Below, piece by piece: positions 14,344 to 21,560 of a DNA stretch of 22,769 bases. Source of the DNA: Pelotomaculum sp. UBA3103. GTDB lineage: Bacteria > Bacillota > Desulfotomaculia > Desulfotomaculales > Pelotomaculaceae. The notes below the pieces were generated by a model. The model was not told the DNA's origin. It worked only from the letters and a program-made list of their open reading frames with translations, and did no database searches. The stretch's first letter is position 1. Each line of letters starts with the position of its first letter. Position numbers and translations under genes: made by a program. Location: contig DFAP01000011.1 of assembly GCA_002365855.1 (NCBI GenBank), positions 1-22,769 of the forward strand. The letters run 5' to 3'.

Positions 14344-15036
14344 ATGAAAAAATACCCGATTACCATATTTTTTCCATGTTATAACGAAGAACATAATATT
14401 GAAAGGGTCACGAATGAGGCATTGTCGGTAGCAAAAAATATATCTGATGACTATGAAATCATTATTATAAATGACGGCAGTAAGGACCGTACACAAGAGC
14501 TTGCAGAACGGATGGCAAGCGAGCATAGGCATGTTAAAGCAATTCACCATGAGGTGAACAAGGGCTATGGTGCGGCACTTCAAACCGGCTTTAAGAATGC
14601 CTCAAAAGAACTTGTCTTTTATACGGACGGAGATGGACAATTTAAAATTGAAGAAATAACAAAGCTTTTACCGCTCATCGAGAAATATGATATTGTTTCC
14701 GGCTACCGGATCCGGAGGCAGGATCCATTTATCCGCAAGGTAAACGCATTTATGTGGGGCACATTAGTAAATATGCTTTTCAAACTGAGAGTTTCGGATG
14801 TTGACTCTGCATTTAAGCTTTATAAAAGAAAAATATTTGATGAGATTACTTTAACGTCTCAAGGGGCGTTAATTGATACAGAGGTTCTGGCAAAAGCAAA
14901 AGCAAAGGGTTACAGCATCACTGAAGTAGGTGTCAACCACTACCCACGAGTGGCGGGAGTGCAGACCGGTGCGAAGCTGTCGGTAATAATAAAGGCTTTT
15001 AAAGAGCTGTTCAAGTTGAGGAGCAGTTTTTCCTGA
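14344..15036 (+). CDS. Family 2 glycosyltransferase (dolichyl-/polyprenyl-phosphate sugar synthase-like)
   Basis: The 230-residue protein is a GT-A fold glycosyltransferase. It has FPCYNEEHNIE near the N-terminus, the nucleotide-binding INDGSKDRT, the NKGYGAALQTGF segment and the metal-binding DGDGQF. There is no C-terminal membrane anchor, so it should be soluble or membrane-associated. Relatives transfer a sugar from a nucleotide donor to polyprenyl phosphate on the cytoplasmic face. The start is ATG 14344, with GGGGAGA upstream; a TTG at 14332 overlaps that site. GtrA and a membrane glycosyltransferase follow, fitting a pathway that makes, flips and uses a polyprenyl-linked sugar. Confidence 0.92.
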   Translation: MKKYPITIFFPCYNEEHNIERVTNEALSVAKNISDDYEIIIINDGSKDRTQELAERMASEHRHVKAIHHEVNKGYGAALQTGFKNASKELVFYTDGDGQFKIEEITKLLPLIEKYDIVSGYRIRRQDPFIRKVNAFMWGTLVNMLFKLRVSDVDSAFKLYKRKIFDEITLTSQGALIDTEVLAKAKAKGYSITEVGVNHYPRVAGVQTGAKLSVIIKAFKELFKLRSSFS

Positions 15037-15098
15037 GAAAAACTGAGGCATCGATCAATATATGAACTGATATTTAACAGAAACCAGGGTGAGTCCAA

Positions 15099-15521
15099 AT
15101 GCAAAACGCAATGCAGCTATTTAAATTCGCTGCTGTTGGATGTGTAAACACATTTATTGACTGGGCAGTATATTTTTCTATTTTAAAATTATTTCCTGGC
15201 GAAAGTGTGATTTTTTATTCGGTCGCCAAAGCCTTTAGCTATTTTTGCGGGATTATCAACAGCTTTTTATTGAACCGGTCCTGGACCTTTAAAGGCGCTT
15301 CCAATGAAAATGAAGCGGGCAGGTTCATTAAATTTGTTGTTGTTAACGCGGTTGGCCTTGGAATTAACTCCACATTCATTTATATCTTTCTTAATGCAAA
15401 TCTTAACCATTTTATGGCTCTCATTTTTACTACCTCCATAACATTTGTCTTTAACTTCACACTCAACAAAATGTGGGTTTTCCGCAAGGGCAAAATTGTC
15501 GCTAAGACAACCGGGGGTTAG
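15099..15521 (+). CDS. GtrA family membrane protein
   Basis: This 140-residue protein has four predicted membrane segments. GtrA-family features are FAAVGCVNTFIDWAVYF at the N-terminus, FLLNRSWTFKG in the middle and FNFTLNKMWVFRKG at the end; the paired N-[RK]-x-W-[TV]-F motifs are typical. GtrA proteins are thought to flip polyprenyl-phosphate-linked sugars across the membrane. AGGGTGAG precedes ATG 15099. It lies between its likely donor-making GT2 and its likely acceptor-side glycosyltransferase. Confidence 0.9.
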   Translation: MQNAMQLFKFAAVGCVNTFIDWAVYFSILKLFPGESVIFYSVAKAFSYFCGIINSFLLNRSWTFKGASNENEAGRFIKFVVVNAVGLGINSTFIYIFLNANLNHFMALIFTTSITFVFNFTLNKMWVFRKGKIVAKTTGG

Positions 15522-15524
15522 TGG

Positions 15525-16628
15525 GTGTTGGCAGAGGCTCTTAAACGCGTCGGGTACATTTATATATTAAACAAACTTCTTATTGTCTTTCTGGTTTACC
15601 TGGCCAGAGATGTCCTAAGTCCTTTGCTGCCGGCGTCTGTCGATCACTACCACCACAACGTGCTGCTTGATTCGCTGGTTCACTGGGATGCAGGGTGGTT
15701 TTTGAGGATTGCGGGACAGGGCTATGATTTTGACAGCGCTCCCTTTTTCCCGATGTTCCCATTTTTAATCCGCCTTCTTACCGTCCTCACTAATGATGGT
15801 GTGGTTGCGGGATTCCTCATATCAAATATCTCCCTTTTTATTGCGTGCTGGTTTCTTTACCTCATTGTGAGGGAGGATCACGATGAGCATACAGCCATGA
15901 CTACAGTTTTTATCATGCTTTTTTTCCCCACCGCGATTTTTTTATCCAGCATTTATTCTGAATCCCCTTTCCTTGCCTTTATCCTCGGGACGTTTTACTT
16001 TGCCAGGAAAAAGAACTGGATTTTTGCAATTGCTTTGGGTATATGCGCCACCCTGACAAGAAACCTCGGCGTGGTTGTTTTTTTCTCTCTCCTTTATTAC
16101 CAGTATAAAGACAACGGCTATAAAATTGACATAAGGAAGTCACTCCCGTTGCTTCTTATACCCGCTTCAATATTAATTTTCATGGCGCTCCTGTGGAAGT
16201 TTACGGGTGACCCTCTGGCTTTTGCGAACTCACTGAACAGAGAATACTGGGGTTTCCGTCATTTTAAATACCCTGGGGCAGGCCAATTATTAAACCTGTC
16301 AGTATTTTATATGAACAGCAATTTTTACAGCCTTTTTGAATCCGGCATGGCATTTTTGTTTCTCTTTTTGGTAATCAGAGCTTTTAAGTATGTGGAAGAC
16401 AAGGCCCTTTTAATTTTTCTGGTGCTGGGATTTTTAATCCCGTTCTCCTCAGTTGTAGATAATAAGCCGCTGGGTATGCCCAGGTACATTATTGTCCTTT
16501 TTCCGGGGTATATCGCGCTGGCCCGTATGCTGTATAAAAACAACATAGTCGTGGTCTATTCGATTATCTCCGTGTTTGTATTTTCGGTAATAAGTGTATT
16601 ATTCGTCGCGGGCCGCTGGATAAGTTAA
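15525..16628 (+). CDS. PIG-V-like integral membrane mannosyl-/glycosyltransferase
   Basis: The 367-residue polytopic protein has about nine to ten hydrophobic segments. The first extracytoplasmic loop holds HWDAGWFLRIAGQGYDFDSAPFF, followed by FFPMFPFLIRLL. The HWD...GY...FFPxxP pattern and the later ATLTRNLG are characteristic of PIG-V (GPI mannosyltransferase 2) and bacterial relatives, which use polyprenyl-phosphate sugars outside the cytoplasm. The Asp in HWD is the likely catalytic base. The start is GTG 15525, three bases after the GtrA stop, with TTG 15528 as alternative. The three genes probably decorate a cell-wall polymer or surface protein; the acceptor is unknown. Confidence 0.85.
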   Translation: MLAEALKRVGYIYILNKLLIVFLVYLARDVLSPLLPASVDHYHHNVLLDSLVHWDAGWFLRIAGQGYDFDSAPFFPMFPFLIRLLTVLTNDGVVAGFLISNISLFIACWFLYLIVREDHDEHTAMTTVFIMLFFPTAIFLSSIYSESPFLAFILGTFYFARKKNWIFAIALGICATLTRNLGVVVFFSLLYYQYKDNGYKIDIRKSLPLLLIPASILIFMALLWKFTGDPLAFANSLNREYWGFRHFKYPGAGQLLNLSVFYMNSNFYSLFESGMAFLFLFLVIRAFKYVEDKALLIFLVLGFLIPFSSVVDNKPLGMPRYIIVLFPGYIALARMLYKNNIVVVYSIISVFVFSVISVLFVAGRWIS

Positions 16629-16672
16629 GAGGCCAGAAATTTTTCTTAAATTGCCGGTTGAAACGATTTATC

Positions 16673-16702
16673 TTGTGAGTACTCTTGCCTGTGAAGTATA
16701 AT
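16673..16702 (+). promoter_or_regulatory. Promoter of the zinc-ribbon gene
   Basis: TTGTGA (16673-16678), an 18-bp spacer and a perfect TATAAT (16697-16702) lie just before the AAGGAGGG ribosome-binding site of the gene at 16725. Confidence 0.5.
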
Positions 16703-16724
16703 ATTGTTAAAAGGAGGGATAATT

Positions 16725-16907
16725 ATGAGTGATAATAAAGAATTGAAAATGACTTTGAGAAAAGGCGAGTGCCCGTATTGCAGGCAATCCCGGGTAGAGT
16801 TGAAAGGGGAGCGCTGGCAGCAAACAGATGATGATAAAGCGCCATGGTATTCTAGGTATCTTTGCCTGGACTGTGGAGAGAGGTATATTTTAATCGAAAA
16901 TAATTAA
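16725..16907 (+). CDS. 60-residue zinc-ribbon protein
   Basis: The small protein contains CPYC (about residues 18-21) and CLDC (about 49-52), a four-cysteine zinc ribbon, with a charged linker between (KGERWQQTDDDKAPWY). I do not recognise a specific family. AAGGAGGG sits nine bases before ATG 16725, a promoter lies upstream and a terminator follows, so it appears to be a single-gene unit. Such proteins may bind nucleic acid or a partner protein, but no role is indicated by neighbours. Confidence 0.75.
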   Translation: MSDNKELKMTLRKGECPYCRQSRVELKGERWQQTDDDKAPWYSRYLCLDCGERYILIENN

Positions 16908-16922
16908 AATTTTAAGATAAAG

Positions 16923-16968
16923 CAGGCCTGCTGAACCCGGAAAGGGTGACGCAAGGCCTGTTTTATTT
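16923..16968. terminator. Bidirectional terminator with an internal hairpin
   Basis: CAGGCCT (16923-16929) pairs with AGGCCTG (16954-16960), followed by TTTTATTT. The loop contains a second small hairpin, ACCC-GGAAA-GGGT (16935-16947). The minus-strand side reads into GCTTTATCTTAAAATTTT. It lies between the convergent genes at 16725-16907 and 17000-17155 and could serve both. Confidence 0.7.
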
Positions 16969-16999
16969 GTTATTAAAAAGCAGCAGAAAACCAGTTGTA

Positions 17000-17155
17000 T
17001 CAGTTGTTTGGAACATCCGGTTGTTCTAATATTTTCGCAATGCTCCGGAGAGAGTTGGCCATATCCTTGGCATAAAAAATAAACGGAAGGGTAATTACGA
17101 CAGAGGCAATTGCCATCATGGTCATGTCGGAACTGGATATATCCTTCTTCAGCAT
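17000..17155 (-). CDS. 51-residue single-pass membrane protein, unknown
   Basis: On the minus strand GGGAGGTG is followed by ATG 17155 and 51 codons, ending at TGA 17002-17000. The product is MLKKDISSS, then a hydrophobic segment (about 11-28, MTMMAIASVVITLPFIFY), then AKDMANSLRSIAKILEQPD, probably a short amphipathic helix. The strong ribosome-binding site, the coherent membrane-protein sequence and the bidirectional terminator at 16923-16968 support a real gene. I do not recognise the family. A longer overlapping frame on the same strand (16890-17252) has no such support. Confidence 0.65.
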   Translation of the reverse strand: MLKKDISSSDMTMMAIASVVITLPFIFYAKDMANSLRSIAKILEQPDVPNN

Positions 17156-17188
17156 TGGTGCACCTCCCTTTTAAAATAGTGTTATCTG

Positions 17189-17202
17189 TTTTATCGATAA
17201 AA
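17189..17202. promoter_or_regulatory. 14-bp perfect palindrome upstream of the small membrane-protein gene
   Basis: TTTTATCGATAAAA is an exact dyad 34 bp before the start of the 51-residue protein gene (minus) and 122 bp before the methyltransferase gene (plus). Position and symmetry suggest a protein-binding site; no regulator can be named. Confidence 0.35.
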
Positions 17203-17323
17203 AACCGTGTAGATATTGTTATCAGATCCAAACTTGACCGGTAAAGAGGCATAAGCTATGTAACCGGGTCTGATTTATCCACATAAAATGTATCGTTCAA
17301 TAAAAAATGGAAGGGATCAATTT

Positions 17324-18058
17324 ATGAATACGTATCTTAACGCTATCGCCGCGCTGGGTGACGGTAACCTGCACCCGGGCGGGTTTTCGCAAACACTAAA
17401 AATGTTGAGCAGGCTGTCTATCACAAATGATGATATCGTCCTGGATATTGGCTGCGGTACCGGAAGAACGGCCTGCCACATTGCAAAAACATACGGGGCG
17501 CACGTCTTTGGCCTGGATTACTCTAAAAAGATGCTGGCGAAGGCAAAGACCAGGGCGTCCCGGGAAGGATTAGACGTTCATTTTGTACAGGGTGACGCCT
17601 TGGATATGCCCTTTAAGGACGAAGTGGCAGACCTTATCGTGGTTGAATCACTGCTGATATTCTTACCGGCGCACAAGGTTTTGAAAGAATGCTTCAGGGT
17701 TCTGAAAAAAAGAGGGATACTGGTAAGTGTTGAAATGCTGGCAGGAGGTTCTCTGCCTCGAGAATCAGTACAACAGTTTAAAGTGGTATGCGGGGTTTCC
17801 GGTATACCTTCTTTCGGCGAATGGATTGAGCAGTTCGAAATGGCGGGTTTTACCAGCGTTATAGCGCAACAAAGTAAATTCCCCGGGCTTTTGGATAACA
17901 TCAAAGAAATATTATATATTGACCCTTATAAATCTATTTTAAATGAACTGTCAGCGGAGCATGAAATGTCTAATTTGCTCCAGCAGTACAAGGGATTGAT
18001 TTATAAAAACCGCCAGAATCTCGGATACGGCACTTTTATTATGCGAAAAGGCAAATAG
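17324..18058 (+). CDS. Class I SAM-dependent methyltransferase (UbiE/Methyltransf_11 type)
   Basis: The 244-residue enzyme has the Rossmann-fold motifs of class I methyltransferases: VLDIGCGTGRTA (motif I, SAM binding), VFGLDYSKKML (acidic residue binding the ribose), QGDALDMPF (motif II region) and ECFRVLKKRGILVSVEM (motif III). The C-terminal part (GEWIEQFEMAGFTSV...) fits small-molecule methyltransferases. I chose ATG 17324, with GGAAGGGA upstream; ATG 17288 has no ribosome-binding site. The substrate is not indicated by neighbours. Confidence 0.9.
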   Translation: MNTYLNAIAALGDGNLHPGGFSQTLKMLSRLSITNDDIVLDIGCGTGRTACHIAKTYGAHVFGLDYSKKMLAKAKTRASREGLDVHFVQGDALDMPFKDEVADLIVVESLLIFLPAHKVLKECFRVLKKRGILVSVEMLAGGSLPRESVQQFKVVCGVSGIPSFGEWIEQFEMAGFTSVIAQQSKFPGLLDNIKEILYIDPYKSILNELSAEHEMSNLLQQYKGLIYKNRQNLGYGTFIMRKGK

Positions 18059-18093
18059 AGCACATGTGATTGGCAGGCCTTGATCGCCTTGCC

Positions 18094-18122
18094 TTGACTT
18101 TCAACAATGAAAACGTTAAAAT
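18094..18122 (+). promoter_or_regulatory. Promoter of tRNA-Pro
   Basis: TTGACT (18094-18099), a 17-bp spacer and TAAAAT (18117-18122) end 24 bp before the tRNA gene. Confidence 0.7.
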
Positions 18123-18146
18123 TATCATTGCGCAAGGATGTTTTAT

Positions 18147-18224
18147 CGGGGCGTAGCTCAGTTTGGCTAGAGCGCTACCTTGGGGTGGTAGAGGTCGCAC
18201 GTTCAAGTCGTGTCGCTCCGACCA
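18147..18224 (+). tRNA. tRNA-Pro (anticodon GGG)
   Basis: The 78-nt gene folds as a complete cloverleaf. The acceptor stem is CGGGGCG with CGCTCCG (one G-U pair). The D arm has GCTCAG...TGGCTAGAGC. The anticodon stem CTACC/GGTAG encloses the loop TTGGGGT with anticodon GGG. The T arm GCACG-TTCAAGT-CGTGT follows, and CCA is encoded. It reads proline codon CCC (and CCU by wobble). Confidence 0.97.
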
Positions 18225-18231
18225 GTTATTT

Positions 18232-18269
18232 AACCCGCAACCCGGATGTTTAGGGCTGGCGGGTTTTTA
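18232..18269 (+). terminator. Terminator after tRNA-Pro
   Basis: AACCCGC (18232-18238) pairs with GCGGGTT (18259-18265), followed by a TTTTT run. It begins 8 bp after the encoded CCA. Confidence 0.85.
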
Positions 18270-18398
18270 CATTAAAGAGTAAATTTAATTTTGGAAAGTA
18301 CTTCGGATTAGGATTATGTCATTTTTCTGTTGTGCTATGGCTAATGATTATTTAATATTAACCAGGAATATTGTGAAGTATTCTTTACTTCAGTGAAT

Positions 18399-18890
18399 TC
18401 ACCGCTGATTATTTCTAATGAGCTTTTGAACCTCAGTTATAAGCAGGAAAATAATTTTTGGTAGTTTGCTTTTAACAGCAAACGTTAACCCCTCTCCAAA
18501 ACCTAACTTCTCCGGTTCTACACCATAAATGGTAACAACTTCAGGCAAGCCTGCAACGTTTCTAGCCAGTTTAACAACTCCAGGTAGTGACATGCTGTGT
18601 GCGCCCCGCTCGGGTAAATACTCAACATCCTCAATATCCAGTCGATAAACATATCCCGCATGGCCCCCCGCCTGTAAAGCATCTACGGCAATTATATGCT
18701 TGGCCTGACTGATCTCCTGAAGGTAATGGAAGACTGAAGTTCCTACCTCTAGGATCTGCACCTCAGGAGGCCACTCCAGTTTTTTTAATTCCTCCGCCAC
18801 AAAGACGCCAATCCCGTCATCACCCATAAGAGGGTTACCCAGTCCCAGGATCAGGATTTTACCAGTTGGATTTTCACTAGTTTTATTCAT
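18399..18890 (-). CDS. [NiFe] hydrogenase maturation protease (HyaD/HybD family, M52)
   Basis: The 163-residue endopeptidase removes the C-terminal peptide of the hydrogenase large subunit after nickel insertion. Family motifs are GLGNPLMGDDGIG (about 16-28), with the metal-sensing acidic residue in GDD, AVDAL with Asp70, and GAHSMSLP with His98; these correspond to the nickel-sensing Glu/Asp/His triad of HybD. It is divergent from the hydrogenase structural genes, with only 44 bp between the two ATGs, so the promoters must overlap or lie partly inside the genes. No clear ribosome-binding site precedes ATG 18890. The large subunit at 19890 carries the matching 14-residue tail. Confidence 0.92.
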   Translation of the reverse strand: MNKTSENPTGKILILGLGNPLMGDDGIGVFVAEELKKLEWPPEVQILEVGTSVFHYLQEISQAKHIIAVDALQAGGHAGYVYRLDIEDVEYLPERGAHSMSLPGVVKLARNVAGLPEVVTIYGVEPEKLGFGEGLTFAVKSKLPKIIFLLITEVQKLIRNNQR

Positions 18891-18934
18891 AGTACATATA
18901 TATAAAGAAAAAGAAAAATAAGGTAATAATATTT

Positions 18935-19897
18935 ATGAAAAAAGAAGACTTTGTTAAACGCTGTCAGGAGTTGGCCGTTGGACCTCAGTTCAATCTTTCT
19001 GAATATGTAATTTCCGAAGCAAAGAAACATAGAGGAAGTAAATTTAGAAAACTGCCGGTAATTTGGCTTGAAACAAGCGACAGCGGCGACAATAATATAG
19101 CATTTATGAACACCACCTATCCTTACCTGGGGCAGGTTTTTACAGACTTAATTGACCTTCTGTACAGTAATACCTTTATGGCAGCCCAGGGCAAGGATGC
19201 CCTTAATATCCTGGAATATGCTGCTGCCAGGCTCAGGGGCAAGTTTACACTGGTGGTGGAAGGCGCTGTCCCTCTAAAGGACAACGGGCTATATACAATA
19301 ATTGCCCGTACTGAGGATCGCAACCTTACCGCTCTGGAGGCAGTCATGTGGTTAGGCCCACTGGCCGAGTATGTCGTAGCTGTGGGAACCTGCGCCAGCT
19401 TTGGCGGAGTCTCAGCCGCCAGGCCTAATATTACCGGCAGTGTAGGTGTTCGAAATGTTTTAAATAGAGAAGTTATTAATGTGAGCGGGTGTCCCATAAA
19501 CCCAGACTGGTTCGTGGGGACACTGGCTCACCTTCTGATGTACGGCAAGCCGGAACTAGACAGTTTTGGGCGCCCGGCCCTCTTCTATGGTTTTACCGTG
19601 CACCGCCATTGCCAGCGGCGGTCCTATTTTGACCAGGGTCAATTTGCGGAAAAGCTGGGCGATATAGAATGCATGTTTTCGCAAGGCTGTGTAGGGCCCA
19701 AAACTGGGGCAGATTGCCCATACCGCCAATGGATTAACCATGTAAACTGGCCGGTTAAGGCTAATACTCCCTGCATAGGTTGTACCAATGAAGACTTCCC
19801 GGACGGTTCATCACCTTTTTTTACTCCCCTGCCGGAAAAAAACATGGAAGAAGAACAATCTAATTCCCCTGCGCCAGAAGGTGAAAAAGATGAGTAA
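18935..19897 (+). CDS. [NiFe] hydrogenase small subunit, group 1-like, lacking two proximal-cluster cysteines
   Basis: The 320-residue electron-transfer subunit aligns with group 1-type small subunits. Proximal cluster: Cys153 (GTCASFGG) and Cys186 (SGCPINPDW) are present. The N-terminal CxxC site after PVIWLE reads T-S-D-S-G-D-N-N, with Ser50 and Asn53 where the two cysteines should be. Distal cluster: His223, Cys226, Cys246 and Cys252; medial cluster: Cys261, Cys280 and Cys283, all intact. No Tat signal or membrane anchor is seen; an N-terminal extension of about 40 residues and an acidic C-terminal tail (about 300-320) suggest a cytoplasmic enzyme. The stop overlaps the large-subunit start by 8 bases. 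The cysteine loss is discussed in the findings. Confidence 0.93.
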   Translation: MKKEDFVKRCQELAVGPQFNLSEYVISEAKKHRGSKFRKLPVIWLETSDSGDNNIAFMNTTYPYLGQVFTDLIDLLYSNTFMAAQGKDALNILEYAAARLRGKFTLVVEGAVPLKDNGLYTIIARTEDRNLTALEAVMWLGPLAEYVVAVGTCASFGGVSAARPNITGSVGVRNVLNREVINVSGCPINPDWFVGTLAHLLMYGKPELDSFGRPALFYGFTVHRHCQRRSYFDQGQFAEKLGDIECMFSQGCVGPKTGADCPYRQWINHVNWPVKANTPCIGCTNEDFPDGSSPFFTPLPEKNMEEEQSNSPAPEGEKDE

Positions 19898-21287
19898 AAA
19901 GAGAATAATGTTCAGTCCGGTTACAAGATTAAGTGGTTTGTTATCGGTAGAGGTAGTGATGGACAGGAATATAGTGTCAGTAGCCAACGCCAGTGGAACC
20001 ATGTACAGGGGTATTGAGCACGTCATGAAAGGAAGGCATATAACTGATGCAGTATACATGACCCAGAGGGTATGCGGCATTTGCTCACTGGCACACGGCG
20101 CGGTTGCCAGTTACCTGCTGGATGAGCTCTATGATCATGAACTGTCCGACAATGCCCAATATTTACGGAATATAATGCTGGCGGCAGATATCTTGCAAAA
20201 CCATATCCGGCACTTTTACTTTTTTAGCTTGCCTGACTATGTTAAGATGCCGGTTCAGCCGCCATTCGAGGGGCAGAATTTAAAAGATGCTCGTCTGGCG
20301 CCTCAGGACAACACCCGCCTGGTAGAGCATTATTTTCGATCTGTGGTGGCTTCCCAGGAATGCCACCAGTTGCTGACAGTTTTCGGCGGCAAGGCGCCGA
20401 ATCAGCACAGCTTTGTTCACGGGGGAGTAGCGGTTGCGCCAACTGCCGATAAGGTAAACCAGGCCCTGTCTTTGATAGAGAGTGTGCACGGCTTTGTTAA
20501 AGAGTATCTCGTACCTGACACCGAGTTAATTTCCCGTGTCTACAACGATTACTTCAAGATAGGGCGGACACCAGCGAGCCTGTTGTCTTTTGGCATGTTT
20601 CGCTTTGGCAGCAAAAACCAGTTGAGCCTCTGGCGGGGCGGTGTTCTAACGAGGAATCAAATCAGCGCGCCTGATATCAGGTTAATTAGTGAAGATGTTA
20701 CTAATGCCTGGTACCTACCGGTAGATGGTGAAGTCCTGCCTGCCCCACATAAGACCGGGGCTTATACCTATATAAAATCTGTCCATTACGCCGGTCAGCC
20801 CTTTGAAATGGGCCCTCTGGCCAGGATGATCATAAACGGTTTTTACCATGGGGGAACTTCAACAATGGACCGCATTAAAGCCCGTTCCCTGGAAACCTTG
20901 CTTATTACCGAATTAGTCATGGAGTGGCTGAGGAAATTAGTTCCCGGTCCGCCGCCTATCCAGCAAAAACAGAAACCGTTGAAAGAACAGGCCGTGGTTG
21001 CCACAGATATTATGCGGGGTTCACTTCTGCACAGTGTACGAGTAAAGGATGAACAGGTAGAGGAATACAAAATTATTACTCCCACCAACTGGAACTTTTC
21101 GCCCAAGGATAAAAACGGGCAACTGGGACCGGTCGAATATGCCCTGACCGGTACGGTTATTCCAAACCCGGATTTATTTTTAAACACAATCTTGGGCCGG
21201 ATCATCCGCTCCTTTGACCCCTGCATAAACTGCGGCGCCCATGTGTTAAATGCAAAAGGAGATGTGACCGGTAAAATAGTTTTTTGA
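19890..21287 (+). CDS. [NiFe] hydrogenase large (catalytic) subunit
   Basis: The 465-residue subunit binds the NiFe(CN)2CO site. Motif L1 is RVCGICSLAHG with Cys62 and Cys65. The conserved arginine region reads DIMRGSLLHSV and PTNWNFSPKD. Motif L2 is RSFDPCINCGAH with Cys445, Cys448 and His451. A 14-residue tail (VLNAKGDVTGKIVF) follows His451 and should be cut off by the protease encoded at 18399. All four nickel ligands are cysteine; none is selenocysteine. ATG 19890 has GAAGGTG upstream and overlaps the small-subunit end, so the subunits are co-translated. The length is at the short end for group 1. With no cytochrome b or flavin partner visible, the electron acceptor is unknown. Confidence 0.96.
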   Translation: MSKKRIMFSPVTRLSGLLSVEVVMDRNIVSVANASGTMYRGIEHVMKGRHITDAVYMTQRVCGICSLAHGAVASYLLDELYDHELSDNAQYLRNIMLAADILQNHIRHFYFFSLPDYVKMPVQPPFEGQNLKDARLAPQDNTRLVEHYFRSVVASQECHQLLTVFGGKAPNQHSFVHGGVAVAPTADKVNQALSLIESVHGFVKEYLVPDTELISRVYNDYFKIGRTPASLLSFGMFRFGSKNQLSLWRGGVLTRNQISAPDIRLISEDVTNAWYLPVDGEVLPAPHKTGAYTYIKSVHYAGQPFEMGPLARMIINGFYHGGTSTMDRIKARSLETLLITELVMEWLRKLVPGPPPIQQKQKPLKEQAVVATDIMRGSLLHSVRVKDEQVEEYKIITPTNWNFSPKDKNGQLGPVEYALTGTVIPNPDLFLNTILGRIIRSFDPCINCGAHVLNAKGDVTGKIVF

Positions 21288-21296
21288 GGTCAAAGC

Positions 21297-21539
21297 ATGC
21301 ATGAATTATCTCTAATACATGGGCTATTGGAACTTATTACAGCCAGTGCCAAAGTCCACGATATTAAACAAGTATCCTTAATCAGGCTGGTTGTTGGAGA
21401 GTATTATGGAGCATTGCCTGAAGCGCTGAATTTCGCCTTTGAAGCCGTTACCCGGGATACTATCTGCGAGGGGGCGGTTTTGGAGTTGGTGGCAACTGCG
21501 GGAAGAGAGCTATATGTGGACTACTATGAAGGGGACTGA
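21297..21539 (+). CDS. hypA: HypA-like nickel chaperone lacking the zinc domain
   Basis: The 80-residue protein matches the N-terminal nickel-binding domain of HypA/HybF: MHELSLIHGLLELI with the metal-binding His2, then RLVVGEYYGALPEALNFAFE, and EGAVLELVA. Normal HypA then has a zinc loop of about 35 residues with two CxxC motifs before the ending SGRELYV. Here ELVATA runs straight into GRELYVDYYEGD, so the loop is missing in frame while both flanks remain; the only cysteine left is Cys57. The gene lies 9 bases after the large subunit and 21 bases before hypB, in the usual order. Nickel delivery to HypB or the large subunit is expected if it is functional. Confidence 0.88.
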   Translation: MHELSLIHGLLELITASAKVHDIKQVSLIRLVVGEYYGALPEALNFAFEAVTRDTICEGAVLELVATAGRELYVDYYEGD

Positions 21540-21560
21540 TAGAAGAATGGTGGTGATCCT

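Noticed and set aside
16921..16960. Possible cyclic-di-GMP-I (GEMM) riboswitch: GAACCCGGAAAGGGTGACGCAAGGCC resembles one GEMM arm
   Set aside because: Only one arm resembles the motif; the second helix with the receptor is absent, and no gene in the right orientation follows. A bidirectional terminator explains the structure.
16890..17252. 120-residue minus-strand reading frame
   Set aside because: It has no ribosome-binding site and its sequence resembles no protein; the 51-residue frame within the same span has a strong ribosome-binding site and a membrane-protein sequence.
18299..18398. 26-codon frame (ATG near 18317) after the tRNA terminator
   Set aside because: Very short, with a weak ribosome-binding site and no recognisable features; the region otherwise holds only a small GAAGTA/TACTTC hairpin.
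19788..19889. Longer N-terminus for the hydrogenase large subunit
   Set aside because: It would overlap the small-subunit gene by over 100 bases; ATG 19890 has a good ribosome-binding site and the normal family start.
21231..21287. Selenocysteine in the NiFe site, given yedF in the window
   Set aside because: The L2 motif is encoded with TGC codons at both positions, and no in-frame TGA is present.
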